DNA of 64,000 nucleotides from Mesodorylaimus sp. YZB2_4 (lineage: Eukaryota > Nematoda > Enoplea > Dorylaimida > Dorylaimidae). This document shows, one piece after another, positions 1 through 13,708 of this stretch; the stretch's first letter is position 1; every line of letters begins with the position of its first letter. The position numbers and the translations under genes were made by a program. The stretch spans positions 372,001-436,000 of the forward strand of contig JASANH010001723.1 in NCBI GenBank assembly GCA_030248295.1, read 5' to 3'. The notes under the pieces are model-generated. The model made no database searches. It was not told where the DNA came from and saw only the letters and a list, made by a program, of their open reading frames with translations.

Positions 1-144
1 TGCGCCGGACATTCCGATCTGCATCCGTATGTCGATCAATTACTTTCGGTCGCGTATTCTTTGTTGAATCGTGAACAGTTCAAGACTATTCTGAAAGCGC
101 ACTTGACAAAACGACGACGCGGAGTGCCATTCCGCGCTGCATAA
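1..144 (+). CDS. C-terminal 47 codons of an unidentified gene
   Basis: The first base of the window is in codon phase 0 and the frame stays open to a TAA at 142-144. The tail reads as a leucine-rich, probably helical segment (HSDLHPYVDQLLSVAYSLLN) followed by a basic stretch (TKRRRGVPFR) and ends in Ala-Ala. The composition looks like a true protein C-terminus, perhaps of a helical-repeat protein, but I do not recognise the family and assign no function. The rest of the gene lies to the left of the window. That it is coding is inferred from the open frame at the edge and the plausible composition; a chance frame of this length cannot be excluded. Confidence 0.5.
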   Translation, partial: CAGHSDLHPYVDQLLSVAYSLLNREQFKTILKAHLTKRRRGVPFRAA

Positions 145-3100
145 TTTTTCAATTTTCTTAACTGGATGTGAATGAAAAACCAGTTTTTGTGTGCGAAGAT
201 TTTTCAACGCCGCATCGTACGGTCTTTCGCGAGTGACGATGAAACGTGTCCGTGTACTTTAACATGCCCAAAAGCATACCTTGTCTGTACAGTATAGGCT
301 ATAAATGACACGGCACGAAGAAGTCGATGTGCAAAGAGCATACATACATTCTTACAAGAGCACGCCCCCACGCAGCGACCATCGATAGAAAAAAGAAAAT
401 GGCCATTTTAGAACAGCAAAATAGGCCTAGATGTAGAAAATTATATAATGCAGCTTCTTTGGGCGGCTAGCTGTTATCAATAAAAATTGCTGTTCTCATC
501 GAAAATGGGTCGCGCGTTTGACTCGATCGAATTATCGCATGCATACAAAAGGGCACAGCTATACAAGCATATCGATAAGCCCACGGCTTTTAAAGCTTGG
601 CATGATTTAGATAAGTATGTGCGGGTTCTAAGGTACAACAAAGCAGGCCCCTCGCCTAGAAACCAATCACCTTTGAAAAAGAATGACTCATGTCGAGGAA
701 AGAGCTACGTTTAACAGGCATAGGCCTTTATGGTCAGTTAAGCTTAGCGCACCGTCAAAAAAGTACAAAACGTGTCCAGCACAATCGCACTCGCCCTTAT
801 CACCTGTTCTTATCCCATCTCAAACACCCTTCCATAGACACGTCGCCAAGAAAAACAAGCTTCCCTTATCACTAGACGGATTCTCAAAAAAGCCTCAACT
901 TATAGGTACCATGAAAAAGAGTCATTGCTAGGAAGAAATCATGTCGACCACAAACCCCTATAATACATAAAGTGCACAGGATATACACGTGTTGCCGACT
1001 TCTCGCCCCTCGCGAGAAAATGTCCTTCAACAAAGTCAGTCCATCGATAACCGACCATAAAGTAGACTCGCAAAGCAAACTTCCCTACGCACTACGAGTG
1101 CAAGGATTCGCCAAATCGCACATTTGGAATGTGAACGTATAAATCATATCTGCCCCACCTGATTTGTAAAACCAATTCTACCCACACCACTCAAACATAA
1201 AAAGCTCACCTCCAACCAAAACTCAAAAGTCTGCTAAACCAAAGTTGAGCACGTGCATGCACTTTGGGGTGAAAACTAAGAGAAAAGGGTGTCTGTCATT
1301 AAAATCACCAAAATGATAACCATTTCCTACGCCTTTTCAATAAATGGCCGGTGAACGTTGATGGCGTATGGGCGAATCAGTAACGCGAGACCAGCTGTAC
1401 ATCGATCGGCGCACTATACAGGACCAGCATGGTAAACTGAAGAGAAGTTTGATCGGCGACCACTAAAATCCTCATCGCCCATGATCGACCACGGGGCAGC
1501 GGATAGGGAAACTGAGTTTGCCATGCTACTTTCTTCCAGGCATCGACCGAAAACGACGCAGCAAAATGGACGAGCCAACGTTTGAGACGAACATAATTTC
1601 GCGATCGAGGAAGAGATCAAATACGAACCCGCCCGAGCGGGACTCATACGCCGATGACCATTAGAAAATATCAAACGCACGACATCGTCCATCGCCTCCA
1701 TTCCCAACGCAGTCCATACATTATGTACACATCATCGTAGGCAACACTCGTTCCCTCCGATTCATCGTTTTGAGTCCCAGCCGTTGTCCTTAATCATATG
1801 AGCCAATTCGATTATATATTTGCCTTCCTTGTATTTTTGGCTCGATTCGAAAGCGTGCTCCTGAAAAAACACCCGCAATCAACCCTTCAAACTCGCCCCA
1901 AACAGGCTTATCAGCAGATAACATTTATCATCTTGTTTACAGCAGAGCACACACTGACGTGATCCCGAATAGCACTGCACCTGTCGCGTTATTCAATATT
2001 GAATTTCCCCTTCCTCCCCGATTACTATATTTAGCCTTGCCATCCACAAGCATTGCACTCACGTATTTCCATCCGAGCGTAGTCTTGCAGCATTCACAAT
2101 AAATATCCGCCACCGCATGCAAACCAGTCAAGAGGACGCGTTCTTCGGCTTGCCCACATCCCACGTTCACGCTAAAAGCACAAAGCAGAAACCTTACTCT
2201 AAATGTCAATCATATCTATCGCCTTCCTTAACCAATCCAATGTGAACCTATGCGACAAAAAGAAAAAAAACTTGAGCCTCGGGATTGGAACTGAGCAAAC
2301 TAATTAGCTGCCTCTTCCCATCTGCTTCAGGGTCGATAAAAAGCGCCCGCCTGTTTCTGCCCTTCTCATATCGCCCGTCATCAGACCACCACTGTGGCTG
2401 ATAGCCAAAAAAGCCAGCGAGAAACCTTTGCTCGCCTGTTGTTATCGTCAGCAAGCCTATTCCACGCTCTTCTCACTCCACTCCCAGTCAAGATAGAATG
2501 GTCTTTTTTCTTCGAAACCCCATCTGTGACATAGCCACCGAGGCTGCATTTGCAACAGGGACTATAGCTAACGTTTTTTCCCCAAAAACGTGTCTCCTTC
2601 AAGCATTCAAACCGAAACAGCCATTTTTCTAGCAACATTATAAATACTCTCGGGACAGTTTTCTTTCAAATCCAACCCACCAATATCGCTGTGTGGATGG
2701 CGTTCCTTTTTCAAGTTGGAAAAAAGTTGGTCTTTCTCAATGAGTATCGAAATGACCAATGGCGTACACGATACCTGCTACAAGTACATAGTTCCGTAAA
2801 ACCAGATCGTTCGTACCACATGCACTGGTAAGCAACTTCGAATTTCACCCAATCTTTGGTCAATGAGACGCACAAGTAGGCAAACAAAATCGGCAGTCAA
2901 CACGATCGAGTCGTCATCACTAATCCATCAAAAAAACAAGATTTTTAATGTTTCTCTAATTTAGACACAGCTACATAATTTGTTGCTCGCTCCCAATTCC
3001 CTGGGACCTTGTTCTAATCACCCTACGCACTGCTCACGCTGAAATGCGACAAACATACTTACACGGAATTAAACAAGTATGCTTTTCCTTGGCTGCCTTG

Positions 3101-6100
3101 AAACGACTACAAGAGAAGCAACCACCTCGTTCCTACCAATTGTCACGTAAAATTACGCAAATATCTTACCTTAGAGATAAGTTCATCATGATTTGCCAAA
3201 TGTGCTCGACAGTGAACGCAACTAAAATCCAAAAACCAGTCACTATCGTCCATTATCCCTCCATATTATCCTACCTGTAAGTTCTTCCACCAGGAGGCAA
3301 ATACGCCTGGAAAGTCTTCATCGTTGGCGCCGCGACGGTCGCAATTTTTGAAACAGCCTGCCAAAGCTAGAATGAAAAATGAAACGTGCTACAAAAACGA
3401 GTATAATTTTATAATTGCGCGTAGCTAGCCCGGAATGGCAATAAACTAGGTGAATCGAGATAGGTATAGCAATCGAACAATCCTATTCCCGAAGTGCAGC
3501 CGGGAAATCCGGCATAAGCAAAAAATACTTGTTCCGTTATTGAATTAGAGGAGCCTTTACGCGTGGCACAAAATCGTTAACGCGCGCATAAAAGTCTAGA
3601 CTAATTTCGATAGTAATTACGATCGTCACAAAATAGCAACACGAATCGATCGTTCGACTGGCCTACCTAATATTTAGTCAAATGCTCTTTTCCCGGGCCA
3701 CTTTTCTACGTCATCCACGAGCAAGTAGAGCATCACACACGACCTCATCCATCCTCGTTTACTCAAAAATCTCGTCTCTAAGCAGAACCCGATCTCGGCC
3801 TTTCCGCTCAACTTGTTTAAACTGAAAAAAATTTAAAAATCGTCAACGCCGCCTCGCACCTGCTCTCGATCGCCCAAAATTTAAAATATTTTAAACTACG
3901 CTAAAAATGGCGCCAAAAACTCCATCAACAAAGTGTTTGGTATGCGAATCGAAAAATACCAACAAAGATTAGAGACAGACCGAACGAGACAAACGACCTT
4001 TCATAAACAACACGTTATGACAACGTCCTGTTTTTGCCGACGGGTTGCGTTCCGAGACGACAATGGACCGTTCAACTCGACTAGACTACGTCCACAAGAG
4101 CAGACGATAAGCGACACGTCCCTTCGCCCGGGCTTTTTTGAGTAAGCGCCAACCAAGGCGCCACTTCTTCAACTAAGACGGAGAGAGAATGCTAAGCTAG
4201 AACGAAACGAGCCAGCACGGCTTGAGGACCAAAGAAATGCGACTCGCGCCAACTACTCCCCCATTTCGATTCGACTAAAACCCTCCTCTGCAGATCCCCC
4301 AGTACAGAGCTCACCCCCTGACCGACCATGGCGACCAGGCATCAGGTTCAACCCAAAACCATGCACAGTCCGAGCTTATGCAATCGCTCCTAAAAACAAT
4401 TCGTCGCAGCTCTTATCGCCCAACACACGAGTGTTGGAAGGGAAAAAGGGACTGTTGCAGGCAGTCACTCCCCTCACACCACCTACATATGATAAACATA
4501 GAACGAATCCACACTTTCATCTACTCTCTAATGTCTTCGTTGTCGAACGGAAAAAGAAAAAGAAGCCAGCTTGGGGCTGGTTTGACGAACATATCGACCA
4601 AGCATCTCTCGCGAATGCGCACCCACGTGCACCCCGTCTCCGCTCCAGCTGGCAGCCCTGTCTAGTGTAGAAAGAAATCAGCTGACAGCTGGCTACGACC
4701 CCCTCCCCTGCCGACTCGACTCAATAACATACACAGGCAGGTTCGTCCAGCTGCATCTAAACTAAACTAGGCTAACCCCTAGGCCCGCTATAGCAACCGT
4801 CTACGCGTTCCATAAAGGAAACAAGTTTCAGACCAATAAAGCTGCTCAGCTATGAATCCACGCTTATCCTTGTTTTTACAACCTCATACACGCCGTCTGC
4901 TTCATTCGATCCGTGCCGTTTCCTCAACAACCGCTTATTAAATCAAGAAAAAAGTCTTTCTCGAGAGTGCTAGGCTAGTCCGCGCAGATCCCTCCCTCAA
5001 GCTGAGGCACACCCCAAAAAGATGTTGACGTCAAATGAAAATTTCATCATGAACTGGGACTGGCCATTATTCTCCGCCTCGACCCTAGATAACACACCAC
5101 ACAAACCATATCAACCAGACCAGGGCCGATTGATGCCGATTAACCAAATGCACTCTGACCAATCACCTAGCACGACCTAAGACGATCGGTTTGCAAATTG
5201 GAAAAAGGCGAAAGGAAACGAAACGAATCGACGATGGTCCGTTACCTCGGCCGACAGGCGCCGTGGCCATGATGGTACGACAGCCACGGTACCACGCTGT
5301 GCAGACGAGTGTGCACTCCCCAACACGCCATCAAGGTCAACAAAATTTCCATTCTATCCAAAATGAAAAACCTTTTCCACGAAGCGACAAAAGGAAAACC
5401 AACGGTTGCAAACTCGCACGTTTCGAATTGACAAGGTCGACAGTCGCCAACATCAAACCAACCACAAATAGACCAAAGAAAATGGCATCGAATGGCCTAC
5501 CTTCACTCGTACAACTCACTCTCTCTTACCGACGCCAACTTATCAACTCGTTCTAAATGTCCAAGAAAAGACGTTGTTTGCAACGGGAAATGTCTACGGC
5601 AGACAGGATACACGTTGCCCCGTCGTCTAGGACAAGAGCCTGGCACGACACAAGGTTAAAAATCTCTTTTCTTCGCGCCATTTCAACGTCCAATCATCCG
5701 ATCATACATCTTTTTTTCAAAAACGCTACATGCGCATTTTAAAAACCGTTTTTAGGTCATATGATATTTGCCAAAGTCGAAAACCGGATGAACAAAAGGA
5801 GGCGATGTGGACACGGCAAGTAGTTGGCCCAGACGATGGATGACCTTGGGTAAGCAGCAGATAAGGAAAGGACCCCGCCAGATGCAACCCATTCATTTAT
5901 GTACAAGCCAAATATAGCTCGTGGACAAGTGTTCCCACAGACCTCAATGCCATCTTACCAAACATATGCTTCGAACGCAATAGTGTATGCACCATAGCAG
6001 CTACAACGATAACCGAGCAAAACATGTTCTACAAGGAAAAAAGGGCCAGGCAGGAAATGCACGTAGTTCCAAATGCTCCAACAACGACCGCCAGACCGTC

Positions 6101-7365
6101 GCCTCGGTTCGCTTCGTCCAACTTCGCAATCAATAAGCGTTACTAGCTCACACAGGCCAAATTAAGAAAACTAGGCGAAAAATATTTGAACGAAAAAGAC
6201 CCATCAAGGCGAAGAAGGGTGTTAGAAAACGGTCGTGTCGGTCGCTCAGCTGAGAGGTGGGAGCGAAAGCTGCGACGGGCGCTTTTACTAAATGGAATAG
6301 TCAGCCAAATCAAACAGAAACAGCAAAATAGTCCCACCCGACGTCTTCCCACTATATCGTATGTGTAAACATGGTAGCGTAAACACTAGTCTTTTTATAT
6401 TCGTCGAGCTTTTTGGCTCAAAACTAGCGCATGACCTACAACGAAGCGAAAAACTTGCTCCCTTATAAGGCCAGCAAATATGAACACATGCATGTGTACA
6501 AAGGTTACAAAAAATAGCTTTCATATGCCGCGCAGAAAATCGTGCTCAACAGATAATCATTAAAAAATGCGTCATATCACACACAACACGAATAGCGAAA
6601 ATCCCAATAAAACCTTCCCGCGTCATTCTTTATAAGCGAAAATCAACCAGCAACTTTCCAAGATTGATGTCCCAAGTTGTAAATACTCAAAGAAGCAGCT
6701 GCCATTCCGTAGGGCACCAGCCCAAGAAGCAGGCTCTAGCTAAATATGACCCGGCAAAAACAACACCTACTTTTAGTTTACCACCAACGAAGATAAAACG
6801 GAGCGTTTTGAGTTTTGGTCTCCTTTCAATGCATTCTCGACTTCGCAAGCAAGTTTTATCGTCTGGCTAATTGACAAGGAAGATATGGGCACCCGTCTGC
6901 GTTGAACTTAGCAACTGCCTCCCAAACCAACAATGCCCATGTTGTCGCCGCCACCTCGCCCCCAACCATATGGCTTGGCCCAGAGCCCAGCATAACTAAA
7001 TAGTAAGTTTCAGGTTGGGAAGTAATGCTTTTCCTTGCAATAAAAACAATTGCGTGATAGAAACTCCTCAAAATTTTGTTTATTAAATATGTAAGTAAAT
7101 CTTTCCCAACACTTTTATGATTTGTAATTTTTTTCTTTGGTACACCTGATCCTTTAATGTTCGCCTCACTGCCTGAGACTGTTGCAGAAGCTGTCTGCTA
7201 AAGAGCGGCAACAGGGGTCAGTTTCCTCTGTGACAAGGGCATGGGCCTGCCTGCTTGCTTTTGTTTAGTGATCAGTCAAATAGGTACCAGTATCGTGATC
7301 TCGTTTTTTATAATGTCGAACCTCGACACGTGATCGATTACTCTCCTAATTAAATTATTTCGGAC
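145..7365. other. Long intergenic stretch without a supportable gene
   Basis: Only short open frames occur here, on both strands, mostly starting at non-ATG codons and with no exon-like neighbours, splice-phase agreement or recognisable motif. The longest (121 codons at 5191-5556, +) begins at TTG and has a biased, low-information composition. I see no tRNA, rRNA, tandem array or long inverted repeat. The last few hundred bases probably include the promoter of the leishmanolysin-like gene that starts at 7366, but no specific site stands out. Confidence 0.6.
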
Positions 7366-10300
7366 ATGATTGTCCGTTCGATTTCACCTGGATTAGGCCT
7401 ACCGGTGTTAGTATTTTTGCTATCGACGTGGACGTCGTCCGGTTTTTACGTTTCTAAACCTTCTTGCTCGTATCAAGTGCCCAAAATTGATGATGTAACA
7501 AATTACTGTACTTGAGCTTTAACTGAAAATTAAATTTTGCGTTAATTTTTTGTTATAGATTGTTCTTCAAGTTCGTCAGACGAGTTTAGGCCCAGATGAA
7601 AGCGAGGCGATTATTGGGAGCCGACGTCGTCGTAGTGGCGATATCGATCAGCCATTGTCTCCAAACTTACGAATTTTTATTTACTATGACAATAGCAGCA
7701 TCGATCAGTTGCCAGCCATTGAGCAACGGGACTATGTTCGTCAAACTCTGATACCGCAGGCGGTCGAGTTCTGGGAACAAGCGTTGTCACTGCGGCATCC
7801 TAGCAACGTTCGGATTCGTCTGAACAGGTACTCTATGAAGCATGTGTTCTAGTTCATCTGCAAACTTTTCTCTTTTTGATACAATTTGTTAGAATGGAGG
7901 AAATTTTTAAAGGTCATGACCTTTTCTAAATATTTTAGAAAATGCGAGTCGCAAAGATATTTTTTGCACACGTCTACGCGCCAACAATCATGTTCCGGTA
8001 GCTGCCGAGGACTAACGAAATGTGGTGAAGTGGTTGTGCCTGATGATCATTTGAACGTAAGTTTTTCGTTTCGACGTCACGAGTTTGAGAAAGGGCCTTG
8101 TGTGAGATATGGCCGCAGGTGGCCGTGTTTGAGGTCACAGTCCCCACCATTTCACGTTTTAACCGAGGAAACTCAGTCAAGTGACACATGACTGGTAATT
8201 TTGTGCCACTGAGTTAGTCACGGCGCGGACTCTGGGTGAATGATGGATTCTTAGTCCTGTGTGATTATGGTGATGGGACGGAAAAATATAGTGAGCTGGC
8301 CTGGGATGCGAGTTCTGCCTCCTAAGTGGTAATTTGCCTTTAAACTCAATCGAAGGGTGAGTTAAAAAAGAATTCTAGCCAACAAGAGGATGAAGGTCGC
8401 ATTGGTTAGAGCCCAAGGTCACGACGTCGCGCGACAGGGATTGGTTGCTAGGCAGCGAGAGTGATGCTCGTGCATGTATTTGAAAGGAAGGGTTGATATC
8501 AACAGGAATAACGGCTATGACTGAATGCAAGTTGGACATAATATACCTTCGTTTTAGCAATGCCATTCGTGCGAAACTGATGATCCGAAGACGTGCTCGT
8601 ACAGCGGTCCCTCGGATGGGCCGGGCGTGGTCGGTGCCGATTTTATACTTTATGTTTCTGCTCTCAATACTGACCGATGCTTCGGTAGAGAAACCGTGGC
8701 TTACGCCGCTCATTGCCAGCAGGAAGATGTCTTGGATAGGTAAGCAGGGATTTGAATTGTTGATAAGCCAAGATACAGTTGCTGCTTTTAGGCCTATAGC
8801 TGGTCACATGAATTTATGCCCTCGTAGCATATCTGTTCATCCTAGAGACCAAGGTGAGTGCTGCCTTAGTAAATGGTTATTGAGAGTACATGTATGTTTT
8901 TTTTAAAGAAGTTTTGGTGTCAACAGTGAAACACGAGATTCTACACGCGCTGGTAAGCGGAGGTGTCATATTCGGAAAGTGCCTGTGCGTGTAACATGAT
9001 TCTGTTGTGCAGGGTTTCTCGGCCGGCCTCTTTGCCTTCTATCGCGATGATCGTGGTCAGCCGTTGACGCCTCGCAACGAGGTTGGCAAACCAGTTTCGT
9101 TGAACAAAGAGCGAAGTTATTACGAGTGGAGCGATCGGGTTGTGAAGTCGGTTACGCGCACTGACTGGTGGACACGGTCGGGTCGAATCAATCACACCGT
9201 GCATATGATGGTCACAGGCAGGGTGCAGGTGAGCTGCCATCAGGGTCGGTAAAATCCTGGCTGGTCCCTCGCAGAACTTCCGACAGACCAAAGAGCTATA
9301 CTTGTCTTAGTTGCTTGTGAAAGTGGCTCCTGCATCACAGTGCTAGAATTGTGGGACACGTTCTGGCTGTAAGAATGCCTGAAGTGGCTTCGTAGGCGTA
9401 GTTAGAAATGAAGTGTTGACGAAAAGCTATCAAGACGCAAACAGCGCATCACTGATTGTGATGGTGGTCCCAGGATGTCCTGGCTGCCCTGACCAAGGTC
9501 GTCTTCCTGCGGTGTGAGCTTTTCAATTCTTATGTGCTTCCATCGTGGCTGGAAGGAGCCCGTGGCAGCTCGGTCATGAATTCTGTGTCCATCTTTCAGA
9601 GGGAGGCGCGTGATCATTTCGACTGCAAAGAACTCGAGGGAGCTGAATTGGAGAACCAGGGCACGGACGGCACAGCGTTCACGCATTGGGAGAAACGTGT
9701 CTTCGAGGTAAGATTTGCTATTGCATCAACAGGTCTCTTTACAAATAGCAGCACTTTTTAGAACGAAGCCATGACCGGAACTCATACTCAAAGTCCATCC
9801 TACTCAAGATTGACGTTAGCCTTGATGGAGGACACGGGTTGGTACATAGCCAACTACTCGGTTGCGGAACCACTGGCTTGGGGAGCTCATCTGGGATGTG
9901 AATTCGCTCAGAAAAGTTGTGGGGAGTGGATCGATACGAGGGAAAAAGTGTAAGGCGAGGAATTTTGCTTTGATGAGCATAATATGCAGGTTTTTTGGTT
10001 TAGGAATTTGCCAATTGCACCATTTTGCAAGCAGATCAAAACCGAGAATAAACCACTGGATGCGACAACGACTTGTACACTGACGCGTCGATCGATCGGT
10101 TTGTGCAATCTTCGGGATTATAGGCAAGTGCTGCCACCGGAGTACCAAGTAAGTTGACCAAGGCTATATCTACTGCAACTAGGGTCAGTCTGGGATAAAA
10201 AATTTAACAATCTGATTTCCAAATATGGATTGATCGAAAATTCTAGCTGGGATCTGACTGTGAGGAAAGTTAACTGCTTCCACTTGCCACTTTGACTGGC

Positions 10301-13220
10301 ATAACCCCCGTTTCCTTATCTGATGTTACTACTCTAGAAGCTATCCAAGTCTGAACCAGCTGAGGACAGTAATTGGGCTGCCTAAATAAGTTTTTTTTTG
10401 AACTGTAATTCCGCTGAATATCCCTGGCTAAGCTAATTGGACTCTAGCGTGACCTGACCTCCCCTGGTAGCTCGTGCGGACACCTGACCTGAAACTGAAA
10501 ACTTATGGCGGCTCCATGCTCAGTCCCTCCAGACCTTAGCGTAAGGCCTTGAACGTTTAGGCTTTGTGGACCCTGAACTCTTTTTTTCTGACTTATTTCT
10601 CAGACCCCCCAATTTTGGGGGATTTCCTCTGTGGTCCTGGGGTGCTATAGGTTTGGGATTGTGGATATTTGACTTGGGGCTGAATTATGGTTTATTTTCA
10701 GTACTTCTCGTCTCGTGGTTCGCGCCGAGATACGGGTGACAGTCTGGGAGGGTCTGTGGAACTGGCTGATTTTTGCCCGTATCCTCAAGAATTCGAGTGG
10801 AACAACACTGGTGGTCGGGAGCGGGATTCGAGATGCTTCTTGCAGGAGAACACGCCCGGTAAGCATTGGGTCTACATCCTGTCGTGCCTCCAATGCCAAG
10901 TGTTTGTGGTGTAGAGCGATTCAGCAATGCGGCTGTTGAGACGTACGGTTCAGAATCGATCTGCTTCAATCACGCGGGAAGTTGGACACAGAGACGGTGC
11001 GGTGTGAAGAGAACTTATGAACGATTGGGGGCCGGGTGTCACGAGGTAAGGGGCAACTGGGAACCATGGGGACAACGGGAGTAACTCCTGGATAGAAAAT
11101 TGGGAGCGGCCTCCCAAGAGGGAACCAAGTTTTGGAAATGTAATTAATTATACTTTTACCCGAAACTTCAAAGTTGGCGGGAAATTTCATGTTTGAAAGT
11201 GTTCCCTCGGAATATGTCATGTCTTGCTTTATTCATTAGGAGGAGGAGGAACATTGTTGGATTGTGAGACACGAATATAGGCAAAAGACAGGCCTTACTT
11301 GGAACCAGGCTCACAGTGAATATTTGGTTTCAGTACGAATGTGCGGACGGTCGGTTGTGGCTGCGGTTGTCCAAGAATATGACTGCGTATCCTTGCTATA
11401 AGGCTGGCCAGGTGATCAAAATCAGACAAATACTCGATGGGTGGCTCCACGAAGGTGCGATCGTGTGTCCGCCGTGTCAGGAGATATGCACGGTAAGATG
11501 TCAGGTACCTTTTCCTGTATTAGCTGCTACAAAATGCTCGGGGATGAAATGACTTGATGAAGAGGGTCATGGCTATACTCAACGAGCTCCGTGTGCAAGG
11601 GGCAAGGGGCTTAACGAACTCAACGTGTGCAAAGGGCTCTCAGTAACTGAACTCTTTTCCTGAGTATTTTGCATTGGCTGTGAGACAATAGAACAAGACT
11701 TTGAAAATATCTTTTGCAAAATTTTTTAAAATGACTGGAAAATCGGTTTGAGAAAGACAATGTAGACCTTGCCCATACTTGCATCATTAATTCTAACATG
11801 CCAAATAATGTTCCTAATAACCATCCGCCAAATCTTAATTTACAAATAAGAGATAAAAGAATATGGCCTGCTCTTATATTTCTATATGCTACCAGCATAT
11901 CCCAGCCTAGAACTTGAATCAGATGAAAGACCACGAATGTTTTTAAAAATTTGTGACATTATTAAAAGTGGAAGTTGTGAGATGAGTCCTGAGATTATGA
12001 TCAGCTCGCCACTCTAGGCCGTCGATTAAAATCACAGGCATTATCTGACTGTGATGTACCTTTGAATAGAAACCTTAAGTTAGTCTTACGATTAGCAGAA
12101 GACCCAACTCAACCTCAGTTACTTCACAAACTTGGTCGGTCCGCCAATTAAAACGGGTCAGTCAAAATCCGATGGACTGCCTGGTTTCCGGAACAGTTCT
12201 GACTTGGGCCAAGTGTCAAACTGACCACTGTCAAGGAGTCTGCCCTCGCGCTGTGAACAGCTACTTTACACTTCAGTTCTGGTGGTTTCACTCACTGAGC
12301 TGTTCCATCAACTAAGGGCTGTCCACATCGCCGTCTGAGGCCGTATTCCAGAAACTCGAAGGAAACCTCAAGGTGAAAGGAAAATTTTCCGTCAAGGTCA
12401 CTGCAACTTTCCTTCGAGCTCACTACTTGGAGGAAACCACCCAACTGACTGGAAAACGCTTCTGGAATACGGCCTGTGGTCTAACTTCAGCGCCTTCACT
12501 TTCTAAGGTGTGGCCCAAGCACTTCTCAGTGAACTATGAAGTTATGATTGATGCAGCATCAACTTCTTGTCGCAGACTGATCTCTTGAAAAATTTCCTCG
12601 ACACAATTCTATTCATGTCGCTGGTGAACGACCTCTGAAAAAACAGTTTGTTCTAATTAATGGCCAAAACAGTTTCGATCAGTTTTCTCCATTTTCAAAT
12701 AAATCAAGATTTTTGGTTCTTGCTACTGTACCTATACATGTCGGAAATGTCATCGGCACGCGCGCGAAAGCAGACTGGTTGGTCAGAGTAAACAGCATTC
12801 CTGGGACGTCTCTCAGAGGAGAGTATCGATCTCCCGACCGGCATCAGTACCACACTCGCCTGAAGTTGGTTACCAAGTGTGTGAAGCCATGCGGTATCTG
12901 CACTGGCAGGGTTTTTGACCTTCTTGTTTAGCGTCGACCCCCACCCCCTTGTGCCCATGTTAACAGTGCCAATTGCACTGATGTTGAGGCGGGGCCTGAG
13001 GACAGTTCATCCCCAAGCATTTTGTGGCAGGCCCTTGTATTGCCAGAGACTGTATGCTACTGTGGTTTAGGACGGGCTGTTCGAATGTCTGCCGGACACG
13101 GACGAATTCGGTCCTGTTGGAGATCCCGTTGCCAGCGTGCCTTGCGTTGCCTGTCGAGTGGTCGGTGCCAGCGTATGGGCCATGATCTTAGTTTGGTTTG
13201 CTACATTTGTATGTTCATAG
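7366..13220 (+). CDS. LMLN: Leishmanolysin-like metallopeptidase (invadolysin, family M8)
   Basis: A secreted or membrane-anchored zinc metallopeptidase of the leishmanolysin-like/invadolysin family. Exons: 7366-7494, 7559-7827, 7939-8056, 8558-8739, 8792-8853, 8909-8952, 9013-9228, 9600-9707, 9762-9949, 10004-10148, 10702-10858, 10915-11045, 11334-11492, 13071-13220. All phases agree and give about 685 residues, the usual animal length. The N-terminus has a hydrophobic signal segment, then a basic RRRRS site. The zinc motif HEILHALGFSAG spans exons 6/7. The third zinc His is probably in the THWEKR stretch, followed by the Met-turn region EAMTGTHTQ. Many paired cysteines follow, and the protein ends in a hydrophobic tail ([15 protein letters not shown]) suggesting a GPI signal or membrane anchor. 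The start was chosen as the ATG opening the signal peptide. Intron 13 (1.58 kb) holds a small inverted-repeat element. The gene is convergent with DLGAP. Confidence 0.95.
12338..12475. mobile_element. Short inverted-repeat element (MITE-like) in LMLN intron 13
   Basis: A perfect 16-bp terminal inverted repeat, AGGCCGTATTCCAGAA at 12338-12353 and its complement at 12460-12475, encloses 138 bp. Inside it sits a second perfect inverted repeat, CTCGAAGGAAA (from about 12355) and TTTCCTTCGAG (about 12406-12416), so the whole unit can fold as a nested hairpin. It has no coding capacity. I could not identify a convincing target-site duplication, so the superfamily is unassigned. Confidence 0.7.
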
Positions 13221-13541
13221 TTTCTATATTGGTTAGTCGTGACTTGCATGGCTACTCCAGTTGATAGGTACCAAAGAGAGCACACATGGTTGATGCAATG
13301 GCCCATTTCCTGGTGTTGTGCGAGTAAGGTGAGGTTGTGTGCAGCCAAGGCTCAACATATAAACTGCTGTGTCCACTCACAGTCAGCTCGGACGGTTTAC
13401 TAACAACGGACCAAAGCATTTAGTCAAAACCACACTGAACGGGAACGGCGTTGAGACTCGCCTTGCACCGTTTTTCGTTCCTAAATTTCGTAGCAGTCGT
13501 AGATAGCACTCAGGGTACAAAGTCACGATCGCATACGCACC

Positions 13542-13547
13542 AATAAA
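13542..13547 (+). terminator. AATAAA polyadenylation signal, probable LMLN 3' end
   Basis: AATAAA on the + strand, 322 bp past the LMLN stop codon and before the convergent DLGAP stop at 13709. It is the only such hexamer I see between the two stops, which fits an LMLN 3' UTR of a few hundred bases. Confidence 0.5.
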
Positions 13548-13708
13548 GCCGTTAGCAACGCAATCCTAACAAATTACGCCTGAAGGAAGCTGTGCCAATG
13601 TCAACCATAAAAAAACACCTTGTCAAAAATTGCATCAACAAAACGGCTGAGTCGTGAAACCGGTGCTTAGGGATTAAATACAAAGAGAAAAAGTCATAAA
13701 AAAATCGC

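Noticed and set aside
487-714. 75-codon + strand frame near the window start
   Set aside because: Non-ATG start, no recognisable motif and no poly(A) or splice context that would mark a gene.
5191-5556. 121-codon + strand frame in the left spacer
   Set aside because: Begins at TTG, has biased composition and no splice-site or family support.
8493-8906. 137-codon + strand frame inside LMLN
   Set aside because: It is an out-of-frame reading across LMLN exons 4 and 5; the spliced frame matches the protease family.
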